A stretch of 64,000 nucleotides of DNA from Candidatus Limnocylindrales bacterium (GTDB lineage: Bacteria; Moduliflexota; Moduliflexia; Moduliflexales; JAUQPW01): the NCBI GenBank assembly GCA_035559535.1, contig DATMBG010000040.1, positions 1 through 64,000 on the forward strand. Direction: 5' to 3'. Positions 8,231-16,854 of the stretch are shown in pieces (positions within the stretch are counted from its first letter, which is position 1; every line of letters begins with the position of its first letter). Below the pieces are notes generated by a model. That model saw nothing but the letters and a program-made list of their open reading frames with translations. It was not told where the DNA came from and made no database searches. The position numbers were made by a program, and so were the translations under genes.

Positions 8231-9064
8231 TTATTCATGGGATTTAAGCACCAGAGCGCTATTGGCAATCAGAGTAAGTGGACCTTGCTTGATAACCATC
8301 ATCTCCGAGTTATAGGTTTGCCGCAGGACTTCGGTTGTAAAAATTTCCTCAGGAGCCCCCTGGGCAATAACCCTTTGATTAAAGCAAATAACCCAGGGAA
8401 GATGCGCGGCGATTGCATTAAGATCATGGGTAGTTAAGAGAATCGTAACCCCTTTTAAATTAACTTCTGCCAACAGATGCAAGATATCATGTTGCGTTTT
8501 GAGATCTACACCGGCCGTCGGTTCGTCCAATAAAATCAGCTTGGGGTTTCCAATAAGCGCCCGGGCAAGAAAAACGCGTTGTTGCTGTCCACCGGAGAGG
8601 TTTCGTATCTGACGTTTTGCATAGGCCGTCAGCCCAAGCCGTTCCAGAAGTTCTGAGACCAGCCGACGATCTCGGGAGTTAGGCCATGGTAAGATCCCCA
8701 TCTCTCGATATCGCCCCATCAGGACCACTTGCTCTACGGTTACCGGAAAGTCCCAATCCACACTTTCCAATTGGGGCACATATCCGATGAAGGGAGGGGC
8801 TTTTCCTTGAACCGGTTGGCCTAAAACGGTAACCATCCCCTGTAAGGGTTTAACAAGGCCTAAAATAACTTTAAGCAATGTCGTTTTACCAGATCCGGTT
8901 GGACCTACAATTCCTGCAAACTGACCTTGATATATGTTTAGATCGACCTTCTCAAAGACTGGAGAGTGATCATACCCACAGGAAACATCCACCAATTCAA
9001 TAACCGGACGTTCTTTGATCCGAGTCTGTTGTCCACTAATTGTTGTCGGGGGTTGACTGTTCAT
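8231..9064 (-). CDS. znuC: Metal ABC transporter ATP-binding protein (ZnuC-like)
   Basis: A 277-residue ATPase with Walker A GPTGSGKT, Q loop (YVPQLESVDWDFP), signature LSGGQQQR, Walker B LILLDEPTAG and the switch His in TTHDL. YVPQ followed by DWDFPVTV is characteristic of the zinc/manganese (ABC-3) subfamily. It powers import with the ZnuB-like permease at 7266-8141. ATG at 9064 is preceded by TGGAGG at about 11 bases. An N-terminal tail of about 18 residues precedes the ABC fold. It lies 121 bases after znuA in the same direction. Confidence 0.9.
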   Translation of the reverse strand: MNSQPPTTISGQQTRIKERPVIELVDVSCGYDHSPVFEKVDLNIYQGQFAGIVGPTGSGKTTLLKVILGLVKPLQGMVTVLGQPVQGKAPPFIGYVPQLESVDWDFPVTVEQVVLMGRYREMGILPWPNSRDRRLVSELLERLGLTAYAKRQIRNLSGGQQQRVFLARALIGNPKLILLDEPTAGVDLKTQHDILHLLAEVNLKGVTILLTTHDLNAIAAHLPWVICFNQRVIAQGAPEEIFTTEVLRQTYNSEMMVIKQGPLTLIANSALVLKSHE

Positions 9065-9185
9065 CTATTTTTTAGCCTCCAGAGTTATTAAACCTCTCCT
9101 TTTAAGACTTGTACCTTTTCCGGCCAGAAATACTATCCCGGTAAGGGCGGATTTTAAACCCACTCTCTTTCTTCACCTTTGATTT

Positions 9186-10181
9186 CTAATTATTAAGATC
9201 TGCCGGATCGATCAGATCTAAGCCTTTGGGGTCACCTCCCAGGGAACTAACCATCGTCCGTACGTCTTCGATCATCATACCAATGTAGGTATGCTCAGGG
9301 GATCCCACAGGACCTGGCAAATCATCGTCTCGCAACGTATCTATATACTTTACTCCGGCTTCCCGGCCTATTTGATCCAGGACCTTGCTGGGAAATACCT
9401 CAGAACCAAAGATGGCAGGGACCTTTTCTTTTTTAATTTGGTCGATGAGCCTTGCTACTTCTTGAGGAGAAGGCTCTGAAAAACTGGCCGGTTGAATAGC
9501 CCCTATTACAGTCATTCCATAACGTCTGGCAAAATAAGCCCAGGAATCATGATAGGTTAATAATTTTCGATTCTGAGGGGGAATAGTCTGAACGGCCGCT
9601 TCAATTTCCTTATCCAATTGTTTCAGTTTCTCCAGATAAACCTCAGCATTTTTAGCAAAAAAATCTTTATTTTCGGGATCCAGGGCTATCAATTTATCCC
9701 GGATGAGCTCTACATACTTCATGGTGTAAGGAACATTGAGCCAAAGGTGAGGATTGGGATCTCCCTGTTCTTTGGGAAAGCTGAAGTCAAAAATCCAATC
9801 CTTTTCGGTAATGGTATTATCTCCCAATTTAAGCACGACTACCCCGGGTTTCCCATTCGCCTCGATCAATTTCTCTGTGGGAGTTTCCAGATGTAAGCCG
9901 TTGAGGATGATTAAATCTGCGGCAGCAATATAACTGATGTCCGAAGGTCTAGGTTCAAAGGTATGGGAATCTGTTCCTTCCGGAATGATCCCGTGCAAGT
10001 CAATCCGAGATCCTCCTACGTTTTTAACCAGATTGGTAAGGGGAGCCACCGTCGTAACCACCTTTAACTTTTTCTCCGCTGCTAAGGAAGATATCGAGGT
10101 TAACCCCAGGATCAGGAACAGCATAAAACCCCAACCAAACCAGGACCGACAAACCTTCTTCCAATAAACAAAACTTTTCAT
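9186..10181 (-). CDS. znuA: Periplasmic metal-binding protein of ABC importer (ZnuA/TroA-like)
   Basis: A 331-residue cluster A-I solute-binding protein with an N-terminal signal segment (about 10-35, ending SSLAAEKK). Candidate metal ligands by alignment from memory are H73 (DSHTFEPRPSD), H145 (DPNPHLWLN), H211 (TYHDSWAYF) and D285 (TLRDDDLPG). Position 211 is His, as in TroA-type proteins, rather than the Glu of Mn-specific PsaA. That favours zinc but does not settle it. There is no His-rich loop. The ATG at 10181 has a strong AGGAGG. The nikR gene just upstream leaves nickel as another possible substrate. Confidence 0.87.
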   Translation of the reverse strand: MKSFVYWKKVCRSWFGWGFMLFLILGLTSISSLAAEKKLKVVTTVAPLTNLVKNVGGSRIDLHGIIPEGTDSHTFEPRPSDISYIAAADLIILNGLHLETPTEKLIEANGKPGVVVLKLGDNTITEKDWIFDFSFPKEQGDPNPHLWLNVPYTMKYVELIRDKLIALDPENKDFFAKNAEVYLEKLKQLDKEIEAAVQTIPPQNRKLLTYHDSWAYFARRYGMTVIGAIQPASFSEPSPQEVARLIDQIKKEKVPAIFGSEVFPSKVLDQIGREAGVKYIDTLRDDDLPGPVGSPEHTYIGMMIEDVRTMVSSLGGDPKGLDLIDPADLNN

Positions 10182-10236
10182 AGAGATCTTCCTCCTAAAA
10201 AATCAGGCGCAAGTTTTCTGATTCCATATTTCTGTA

Positions 10237-10257
10237 AAGCATAAAAATTTTATGTTT
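10237..10257 (-). promoter_or_regulatory. AT-rich palindrome upstream of znuA (candidate metalloregulator site)
   Basis: CATAAAA and TTTTATG (10240-10254, one-base centre) form a perfect palindrome that extends to about 10 bases per arm with one mismatch. It lies about 60 bases upstream of the znuA ATG, in the gap after nikR. A Zur-, Fur- or NikR-type operator is plausible; no regulator can be assigned from sequence alone. Confidence 0.35.
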
Positions 10258-10333
10258 GTATTAACAATTATTAAAGAAGATCTCGTTTTGTCAAGCTTTT
10301 AATCTAAAAAATTCAAGGTTAATCCACACGCTC

Positions 10334-10747
10334 TTAAATATCTTTACCTGAGGTGGTTTTGGTAAGCTGGCCGTGTTTAACCCCTTTGATTCCGATGAGT
10401 TTATAAGCGAATTTTTCTATCTCAGAACTCTTTCCTTTCACAACAATGGCTTCCAGGCAATTATCGGAGTCCAGATGTACATGGAGTGCAGAATTAATCA
10501 TGGTGTTGTAGGCATGCTGGATATCCGCCAGTTTATCGGTTAATTCACGGATATGATGGTTATATACGATAGTGACCACACCCACCGTTTCTTCATCACT
10601 TTCCCATTCACTTTCGACAATATAGTTACGAATAAGATCCCGAATAGCTTCCGAGCGATTTACATAACTTTTCTCTTCGATAAGTTTATCGAATTTCGCG
10701 AGGAGGTCTGAGTTGATCGAGACTGCAAAGCGAACCAGATTTGCCAT
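10334..10747 (-). CDS. nikR: Nickel-responsive transcriptional regulator NikR
   Basis: A 137-residue NikR with an N-terminal ribbon-helix-helix domain (about 1-50; VRFAVSINSDLLAKFDKLI) and a C-terminal ACT-like nickel-binding domain. The nickel-site ligands are visible as His in IQHAYN plus HVHLDSDNC (His, His and Cys). It senses cytosolic Ni(II) and usually represses nickel uptake genes. It lies 9 bases after the NicO-type transporter gene and is probably co-transcribed with it, so it may control this operon. The GAGGGCT just upstream of the ATG serves as ribosome binding site. No match to the Escherichia coli GTATGA/TCATAC operator was noticed. Confidence 0.95.
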   Translation of the reverse strand: MANLVRFAVSINSDLLAKFDKLIEEKSYVNRSEAIRDLIRNYIVESEWESDEETVGVVTIVYNHHIRELTDKLADIQHAYNTMINSALHVHLDSDNCLEAIVVKGKSSEIEKFAYKLIGIKGVKHGQLTKTTSGKDI

Positions 10748-10756
10748 AGCCCTCCT

Positions 10757-12595
10757 TTACAAATTAATCGTAAGGACACCACCGCTTATTAATGCTTTAA
10801 CAGCAATAATAAAGCCTAAGATGGTGACAACAAATGCACTGATCACCGGTAACCTTCTCATAAAGGTCCCATGACCTGTGTAACGATCCAAGAGAGGTCT
10901 GGCCAGAACCATTAAAATACCAATCGTAATTAAAACCGCGGCCAGACCTAAACTAAAAGCCACCAAAATAACCAATCCAAAGGCAATACGGTTCAAAGCC
11001 ACAGCAATCAACAAAACCACTAAAGCATCCGGGCAAGGAACAATACCTCCTGAGACCCCCAGGGATAAAAGATTCCAGAAGGAAACTTCAGATTTGCGGT
11101 GCAAGTTCCAAAACCCGGGTTTTCGGGGAGAGGTCTGAATCACGGTAGCAGAATCCGTTGAAGACCCATGGGGATGGGGGTGGGCCTCAGCGGGGTCTTG
11201 ATCATGCCGGTGAGGGTGATCAGGTCCATGATGATCATGCCCATGAATAGGGTGATCATGATGATAACCGGGTTCATAATCCTGTCCTGGATGGACATGC
11301 TCGTGGCGATAGTCTTGGGGAGGATGATGGGGGTTTAAGAAAACGGACGATGGCACATCTAGAGTTGTCTCATGGGAAAGTTCAAAAGAGCCGGCTTGAG
11401 AGTCAGGTTTATGGGGAGAGGGGTGGGAATGGGTATGACCCTGGAATCCATGACTGTGGGAATGGTTATGATGGTGGGTATGCCCATGATGATGGGTATG
11501 TTCGTGTCCGAAAGGATTTTTGAGTCGTTTAATAAAGAGCCAGATACCCATACCCATGATTAACAGCCCGGAGAGAAATCCCAGCCATGGGAAGATATCC
11601 TGGGGAAGCACATATTGGGAAGCATACAGGGTAATAAGTCCAAGCAGAATAACACTGGAGGTATGGGTGAAAGTTACTACCGTTCCCAGAATAATGGCGT
11701 CGAGGACACGGCCTTTACTCCCAACCAAATAGGCCGCCACTACCGTTTTACCGTGACCCGGCGTCAGAGCATGTAAGGCGCCCAGGATGAAAGAAATAAC
11801 CAGAGCCATCAGGATAAATCCAATTCCCAGTCGAGGATTTCGGATCATATCTTTTAAATGCTCGCTAATTCTCAAACCTCCAAAAGCATAGGAAGATTCC
11901 AGATCCTTCCTCGAAGAAGATGGAGAAGAGGTATCTTCTGAAGAAGCAACCACTCTCTCTGCATTTAGCTGGTCTTGAGGAATATTTCCTAACTCGGATA
12001 AAGCTGCTTCCCCGGTTAAATAGACCGCCGTTAGCATCCGCTCCAGGTCATTGGAAGATTTCTTACGAGAAGCTGGGGAAATTTCTTTTTTTGTTTTCCA
12101 AAGAGAGGTATCGATAACTTTGACACGACCCACTTCCACCAGGGAAGTTTTCATAGAGCCAGGAATGTCTGTAAACGTCCAATCGTAAAAACTTACTTTA
12201 TGCTTACCGGAAGGAAGCCCCTTAAGAAGGGCCGTAAATTCGTACTGTCCGGCTCGAGGCGTATAAGAAATAACTCGCCAGGATAACTCCTGCTCCTTAC
12301 CGTCAACCTCAACGGATAGAAGGGTTTTTAAAGTGTTCATCATTTCCGTTACAAAGAGCTCTTCCTCCTCCTTGGAAATTTCATTATCTCCGTTGATATT
12401 CATGGTTTTCATATCGGTCAAAGCCGCTAACTCGGTAAGTGCAGTTGAATAAATAATAATGACCCGATCCTCCAGGATTTTTACCTGAGTCCAATGATCA
12501 ACCCCGGTTCCGGTAAAGGTATGAGCAGCCGATAAGCCGGGAAAGGTCAGAACAAATAAAACAAGGATAAGATAAAATTTGATAGAATATATCAT
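10757..12595 (-). CDS. NicO-family nickel/cobalt transporter with periplasmic domain and His-rich loop
   Basis: The 612-residue form starts at ATG 12595, where the protein begins with a signal-like segment ([15 protein letters not shown]...SAA) preceded by AAGGAG. A GTG nine codons upstream is possible but lacks a site. A probable periplasmic domain (about 30-190) precedes a transporter of about six hydrophobic segments. NicO signatures are [15 protein letters not shown] and [14 protein letters not shown]. Between the halves (about 365-475) lies a loop with roughly 35 histidines, many in HxH pattern, probably binding metal. NicO proteins include exporters (RcnA) and uptake-like members, so direction is open. 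The downstream nikR in the same operon supports nickel. Confidence 0.88.
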   Translation of the reverse strand: MIYSIKFYLILVLFVLTFPGLSAAHTFTGTGVDHWTQVKILEDRVIIIYSTALTELAALTDMKTMNINGDNEISKEEEELFVTEMMNTLKTLLSVEVDGKEQELSWRVISYTPRAGQYEFTALLKGLPSGKHKVSFYDWTFTDIPGSMKTSLVEVGRVKVIDTSLWKTKKEISPASRKKSSNDLERMLTAVYLTGEAALSELGNIPQDQLNAERVVASSEDTSSPSSSRKDLESSYAFGGLRISEHLKDMIRNPRLGIGFILMALVISFILGALHALTPGHGKTVVAAYLVGSKGRVLDAIILGTVVTFTHTSSVILLGLITLYASQYVLPQDIFPWLGFLSGLLIMGMGIWLFIKRLKNPFGHEHTHHHGHTHHHNHSHSHGFQGHTHSHPSPHKPDSQAGSFELSHETTLDVPSSVFLNPHHPPQDYRHEHVHPGQDYEPGYHHDHPIHGHDHHGPDHPHRHDQDPAEAHPHPHGSSTDSATVIQTSPRKPGFWNLHRKSEVSFWNLLSLGVSGGIVPCPDALVVLLIAVALNRIAFGLVILVAFSLGLAAVLITIGILMVLARPLLDRYTGHGTFMRRLPVISAFVVTILGFIIAVKALISGGVLTINL

Positions 12596-12779
12596 AATCT
12601 CCTTATTCGACTGAATCTCCACAAAGTAAAGGGTCAGATTAAATTAAAATAACAGATTACTTAAATACTGAAATATAAAAAAACCAGAAGTGCAAGAAAA
12701 ATCTTTAAAAATCCCTAAGTTCCTTCGACTCCAGGTATCCTAAAAGGGACGAAGACGGAATTTTTGAAAAGGTTTTCTG

Positions 12780-13130
12780 AAGTCCTGGTTTATCCTCACC
12801 CTCAACTCCCATTGCACCAGGGTAAGGCATCCCACCGGTCTCTCCCTCGTTTCACAGGGGAGGGGACTTCGCTTCAAAGTTCCTTCCCCTGCCAAGCGGG
12901 GAAGGTGAGTAGGTTAAACGTCTCGTTTGACAGGTAGGTTAAACATCTCGTTTGACATTAAGGGGGGCCCTTCATGGACCTCACTCTTATCCTGACCCCT
13001 ATGCCCCCTTGCTCCTTCTCTCCTGAAGCTTCAGGAGAGAAGGACGGGAAGCAGGGTCCAGCTTTTCTACCTTATCCTGGTGCCTATATCAGTAACCTTT
13101 CTTCCACAGTGTGGGAGAAGGAAGGGGGCT
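12780..13130. repeat. Mosaic of dispersed palindromes and a 25-base tandem repeat (gap 12596-13352)
   Basis: This gap has no credible gene. It contains a string of G/C-rich hairpins, including a perfect 32-base palindrome at 13013-13044 centred on AAGCTT, and a CCCTGCC/GGGGAAGG pair near 12885-12905. Two tandem copies of a 25-base unit occur at 12909-12933 and 12934-12958, differing at two positions; the core AAACGTCTCGTTT is itself palindromic. Related single copies are at 24656-24677 and 60598-60619. CTTATCCTGGTGC at 13072-13084 repeats 808-820. The last 200 bases before the next gene are AT-rich. Confidence 0.65.
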
Positions 13131-13352
13131 TATAAAGTGGATCTATATAATAAATAATATAAAAGTTACCGGTTTGCATAATTATTTGCCCTACCTTAAA
13201 GTTTAATTGCTATAGTACAAACTGAGGTGATAACAGGTTAAAATAAAACTCGGGTTATTTGAACCCATCTGCTCTAAAATTCTAAAATAAGGCGGAAAAC
13301 CGATGTAATTGTAACAAGAACCGATTTTTTCTTTGACACACAACCCTCTGTT

Positions 13353-14804
13353 ATGTTACAGAATAAAAAAACCATGAAGGATCAGTTCCTATATAAATTG
13401 GAAAGTCTTCTCGATAAAGGAAGCCTCTGGATAGGATCGAACATTCCAGGGAAATATTATACCGATGAAACCGGCGAAGTGGGAGAGCCTGAAGGCGTAG
13501 GTCTACCTTCTTCTGTGGAGGAGGTGAAAGCATTAATTCAAGTTGCTTACGAAGAGGAGATTCCCATTACCCCTCGAGGGGGGGGAAGTGGTTTACGAAG
13601 AGGAGCTGTCCCCTCAAAAGGGAGTTTTGTGCTGAGTTTGGAAAAACTTAATAAAATAATCGATCTTGATAGGGTCAATTACATTGCTAAGGTTCAACCG
13701 GGTGTTATTACGGCTGATCTTCGCCGGGCAGCCCAGGAACAAGGGTTGTTTTATCCGGTCGATCCTTTAAGCTCCGAGATAAGTACATTAGGGGGCGATG
13801 TTGCCGAGAACGCCCATGGTCTCCATGGAGTTCGGTATGGGGAATTAAGGGATTATATTCGACGGCTTGATTTCATTCTCCCTACAGGAGAGATTGCACA
13901 TACCGGTGCAGTTCCCATGAAATCTGTGAGTGGATACGATATGAATAAACTTTTCATCGGTTCAAAGGGAACCTTAGGTATCTTTACAGAAATTACCCTC
14001 AAGCTCCTCCCCCAACCGGAGACCACCAGAACCCTTGTAGCCGGCTTTCGGCATCTGAAGGAAGCAGCGGCGGTGGCAAGTGCCATAATAACTCATCTAC
14101 TAACTCCCTCAGCCCTGGAAATCCTGGATAAAAATTTTATTCAATTTCTTCAGAAAAATTATAGAGACAGCCTGCCGGCTCTTCCGATCCCGGAGGGAGA
14201 GGCCCTCCTACTTATAGAAGTGGACGGATTTGAAGATTCGATTAAGCAACAACTTCAACAAGTGGAAAATATTTGTCAAAACCACAAAGTCCTTGACATA
14301 CTAAGAAATCTCTCCCAGGACCAGGAGCAAAAGCTCTGGGATGCGCGAAAATTGTGGTCTTACGTTGTACTGAACAGCAGAAGAAGCCAAATTTCCGGAC
14401 CGAAAATTTCCCCTGTAGAAGACATCTCCTCTGTATTATTTTTAAGTTTTTTTATTCCTCCGGCTGATTTAGAGAAAGCCATAGCAAGGTTAGAAGCCAT
14501 TCTAAATCAAGTTCCTGGGTTTACCACTCTTTTCGGCCATGCCGGTGAAGGAAATCTTCATGCTGCCGTTTCTTTCCCTTCAAATCAAGACTTCAAGTCC
14601 GTTGTCCCTTCCGTTTGTCGGCAGGTAGCCGAGATGGTCCATACATTTCAAGGTCTTTATGCTAAAGAGTACTTTATAGGTATGTCTCCGATATCCACGG
14701 CTTTTTCTCAAAGGATCTCACCCGGTCTTCAGGAGGTTTTTTCTCAATTCAAAAAGAAGGTAGATCCTCGCAATATTTTGAATCCGGATAAGGTTTTGGT
14801 ATAA
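13353..14804 (+). CDS. FAD-linked oxidase, GlcD/D-lactate dehydrogenase type
   Basis: A 483-residue flavoprotein. The N-terminal PCMH-type FAD-binding domain (about 45-220) contains PRGGGSGLRRGA and PVDPLSSEISTLGGDVAENAHG; the C-terminal FAD-oxidase domain has the metal-site motif GHAGEGNLHA and ends FKKKVDPRNILNPDKV. Such enzymes oxidise 2-hydroxyacids such as glycolate or D-lactate. The GlcF-type subunit at 5861 is a plausible partner, although the next genes encode another iron-sulfur protein. Start is uncertain: neither ATG 13353 nor ATG 13374 has a ribosome binding site. TTGACA (13333-13338) with TACAGA (13357-13362) could be a promoter, which would make the 13374 start nearly leaderless. 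Confidence 0.85.
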   Translation: MLQNKKTMKDQFLYKLESLLDKGSLWIGSNIPGKYYTDETGEVGEPEGVGLPSSVEEVKALIQVAYEEEIPITPRGGGSGLRRGAVPSKGSFVLSLEKLNKIIDLDRVNYIAKVQPGVITADLRRAAQEQGLFYPVDPLSSEISTLGGDVAENAHGLHGVRYGELRDYIRRLDFILPTGEIAHTGAVPMKSVSGYDMNKLFIGSKGTLGIFTEITLKLLPQPETTRTLVAGFRHLKEAAAVASAIITHLLTPSALEILDKNFIQFLQKNYRDSLPALPIPEGEALLLIEVDGFEDSIKQQLQQVENICQNHKVLDILRNLSQDQEQKLWDARKLWSYVVLNSRRSQISGPKISPVEDISSVLFLSFFIPPADLEKAIARLEAILNQVPGFTTLFGHAGEGNLHAAVSFPSNQDFKSVVPSVCRQVAEMVHTFQGLYAKEYFIGMSPISTAFSQRISPGLQEVFSQFKKKVDPRNILNPDKVLV

Positions 14805-14905
14805 AACCCAAAGGGTAAAACGTAAATAAGGTATCCCCCTTTCCTCCCCCTGTGTACGGGGGGAATTAGTCCGGATCTTATCTTTTATGTTTTACCTTTG
14901 AGGTT
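14805..14905 (+). repeat. Hairpin between flavin oxidase and ferredoxin gene (element G)
   Basis: Left arm 14805-14836 (AACCCAAAGGGTAAAACG...) pairs imperfectly with right arm 14871-14905 (...TTTTACCTTTGAGGTT), enclosing an inner CCCCC/CGGGGG stem near 14846-14862. It fills the gap from the stop codon to 11 bases before the next ATG, as in elements A and B, but with different words. No run of T follows. Confidence 0.6.
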
Positions 14906-14916
14906 TTCAGGTATTT

Positions 14917-15717
14917 ATGAAAATAGACAAAGCCAAATGTGTAGGATGTGGCAATTGTACGTATGTCTGTCCTATGGGAGCTATCTATCTCGATCCCGCA
15001 GATCACCGGGCAACCATTGATGCCGATGCCTGTGTGGAGTGTTATACATGTTATCGCGGAATGAGCACAGAGCACCTCTATCCACCTCTTATTAGAGGTA
15101 TTCGGAAGCTCCTAAGCTTTTTCCGTCTTCGTTTTGAGCCGGAGCCGGATGTTTGTCCAACTGCCGCTTTTGTTCCAGATGACTTACAATGGCCTCGAAT
15201 CGTTCGGAGAGCTTTTAGTGATCCTCAAGTTCCCCATGAAAGTACCGGAATTCATGGAAGAGGAACCGAAGAAGTGAAAACCAATGACGTAACCAACCGG
15301 GTAAAGCAGGGAGAGGCCGGATTTGTAGTAGAATTTGGTCGTCCGGGAGTCGGCGCGCGTTTTTATGATATCCAGAAGATGACCATGGCTTTGGCCCGGC
15401 TTGGTGTAGTGTTTGAGCCGAATAATCCGGTAACCCATCTCATGAACAATCCAAAGACCGGGGAGATCCGTAAAGATATCCTCAACGAGAAGGTCTTATC
15501 TGCTATCGTAGAATTTAAAGCTAACTTAACGGAAGTACCCGTCTTATTGAACGAAATTGAAGAAGTTTCCAAACAAGTCGATACGGTGGTCAGTCTGGGG
15601 GTTTCGACCCGATGTGACGAAAACGGAGACAATCCGTTGGAAGAACTTTTACAAAAACAGGGTTACCGATTCTGGCGTGGAAAAACAAATTTAGGGATGG
15701 GGAGAGCCTTAACCTAA
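14917..15717 (+). CDS. Ferredoxin-domain protein with split second [4Fe-4S] motif
   Basis: A 266-residue soluble protein. Residues 1-85 look like a 2[4Fe-4S] ferredoxin. The first motif is regular: C8, C11, C14, C18 (CVGCGNCTYVCP). In the second, C39, C42 and C45 are followed by the expected CP only at C80 (DVCPTAAF), because a basic, partly hydrophobic insert of about 34 residues replaces the usual three. Residues about 110-266 form a domain I do not recognise, with GRGTEEVKTNDVTNR, EFGRPGVGARFYDIQK and FEPNNPVTHLM. Lies between a GlcD-type flavin oxidase and an unrecognised Cys/His protein; the three may form one redox unit, which is inference. Confidence 0.75.
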   Translation: MKIDKAKCVGCGNCTYVCPMGAIYLDPADHRATIDADACVECYTCYRGMSTEHLYPPLIRGIRKLLSFFRLRFEPEPDVCPTAAFVPDDLQWPRIVRRAFSDPQVPHESTGIHGRGTEEVKTNDVTNRVKQGEAGFVVEFGRPGVGARFYDIQKMTMALARLGVVFEPNNPVTHLMNNPKTGEIRKDILNEKVLSAIVEFKANLTEVPVLLNEIEEVSKQVDTVVSLGVSTRCDENGDNPLEELLQKQGYRFWRGKTNLGMGRALT

Positions 15718-15775
15718 AGGAAGCTAAAGGAAATTTTAAAGCTTTAGATCCTTGAGGTAGACCCTTTTTGAAAGT

Positions 15776-16462
15776 ATGACCAATACACTTCATCGATATG
15801 GAGATCCGGATACTTTAAAAAACGATTACATTGTTTTTGCCATTGCGACCCGGAAACGTAATGATGAGAACAGTGTCGAGAAATTTAAAACTTTTCTCCG
15901 ATTAGCGGCCCAACATAATCCGGTCAACATGGGGGATGCAACCAAAGGGGGCATGTATCAACCCTCTAAATCTTTAACTCCTATTGTGCACTGGCATCGA
16001 GAAGATCCCGTCCGAATTCAAGAAGTCATCGAAGGGATTGACAAGCCTACCACGGCGGCGGCTGTTTTTGATAACTTACAAGCGGTTAAGGAATTTCTTG
16101 AAGATTTAAAAAAGGCAGATCTCGGTTTATCTATCAATATCAGTGCTTTAACCGACGATGCCAATCGATGTTGCAAGGAAGTAGGTATTACCCGTCACAG
16201 TGTGGAATACTCCTTAGGATTTCGAGGTGCTTTAGATAAACTTCCCGATAAACAAGTCTTAGAGATCACCACCATGTGCGGTCATGGAATGATTTCAGCC
16301 CACTTTGCTAAGAAGATGATAGATTGGGTCAGGGAAGGACGGCGAACTCCCGAAGAAGCAACCCGATACATGGCCCGGTTCTGTAGCTGTGGGGTCTTTA
16401 ATCCAGTACGGGCTAAACAATTGCTGGAACAGGTATGCAGGCCTAAAGTCGGAGGTAAGTGA
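15776..16462 (+). CDS. Unrecognised protein with C-terminal Cys/His motifs, partner of the ferredoxin-domain gene
   Basis: A 228-residue protein with no signal peptide or membrane segment. I do not recognise the family. Conserved-looking features are HWHRED near residue 80, a CC pair (NRCCKEVG, near 130), MCGHGMISAHF (near 170) and FCSCGVFNPVRAKQLLEQVC (near 205-225). The concentration of Cys and His in the C-terminal third suggests a metal or iron-sulfur site. It follows the ferredoxin-domain gene by 58 bases in the same direction, in a gap with a weak hairpin and no clear ribosome binding site. Composition is ordinary coding sequence. Function unknown. Confidence 0.7.
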   Translation: MTNTLHRYGDPDTLKNDYIVFAIATRKRNDENSVEKFKTFLRLAAQHNPVNMGDATKGGMYQPSKSLTPIVHWHREDPVRIQEVIEGIDKPTTAAAVFDNLQAVKEFLEDLKKADLGLSINISALTDDANRCCKEVGITRHSVEYSLGFRGALDKLPDKQVLEITTMCGHGMISAHFAKKMIDWVREGRRTPEEATRYMARFCSCGVFNPVRAKQLLEQVCRPKVGGK

Positions 16463-16545
16463 TTTCAGCCGGCGGTTCAAAGGTTATTATCTCTCTTCTA
16501 TTCTATCTAACCGATATAAACTGGGAAAGAAATATATATCCGTAT

Positions 16546-16684
16546 CCATTTAGTAGGTAGAAAAAGAAACACCCTCCCACATCCCCCCTCCAGGAGGGAC
16601 TGACGTAGGGTTGCTGCCGCTGAAGTCCCCCCGGAGGGGGGATGGGGGGGTATTCAGATAGAAAAAGTGACACCTACTAAATGG
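16546..16684. mobile_element. MITE-like element with 13-base terminal inverted repeats
   Basis: CCATTTAGTAGGT (16546-16558) and ACCTACTAAATGG (16672-16684) are perfect inverted repeats bounding a 139-base segment. Inside are a second inverted pair, CATCCCCCCTCC against GGAGGGGGGATG, and a direct repeat TAGAAAAAG.(A/G)ACACC near each end. There is no ORF. I see no target-site duplication, so transposition is not proven; a large stem-loop is the alternative. The rest of the 16463-16854 gap holds the promoter below. Confidence 0.5.
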
Positions 16685-16710
16685 TTACAGTTACAGGAAT
16701 ATTTGATGGC

Positions 16711-16739
16711 TTGACAAATTCATTCAGCTCTTTTACACT
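16711..16739 (+). promoter_or_regulatory. Sigma70-type promoter for pterin dehydratase gene
   Basis: TTGACA (16711-16716), 17-base spacer, TACACT (16734-16739). The predicted leader is about 110 bases to the ATG at 16855, which has GAGGGG in front of it. Confidence 0.5.
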
Positions 16740-16854
16740 TTTTCTCATCAAAGGGTAAAAAATCCATAACAACCATGATTTAAGTAAATGGAATGCAGGA
16801 CCCGGAACTTATATTCCGCAACTGTATTCTATATTTGAAAAAGAGGGGTTCCTT

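Noticed and set aside
12603-12618. 16-base word TTATTCGACTGAATCT also found at 53131-53146
   Set aside because: About one such match is expected by chance in a window of this size, and the contexts differ.
13353-14804. Direct operon link of GlcD-type and GlcF-type genes
   Set aside because: They are separated by 6 kb with five genes on the opposite strand; partnership is possible but not an operon.
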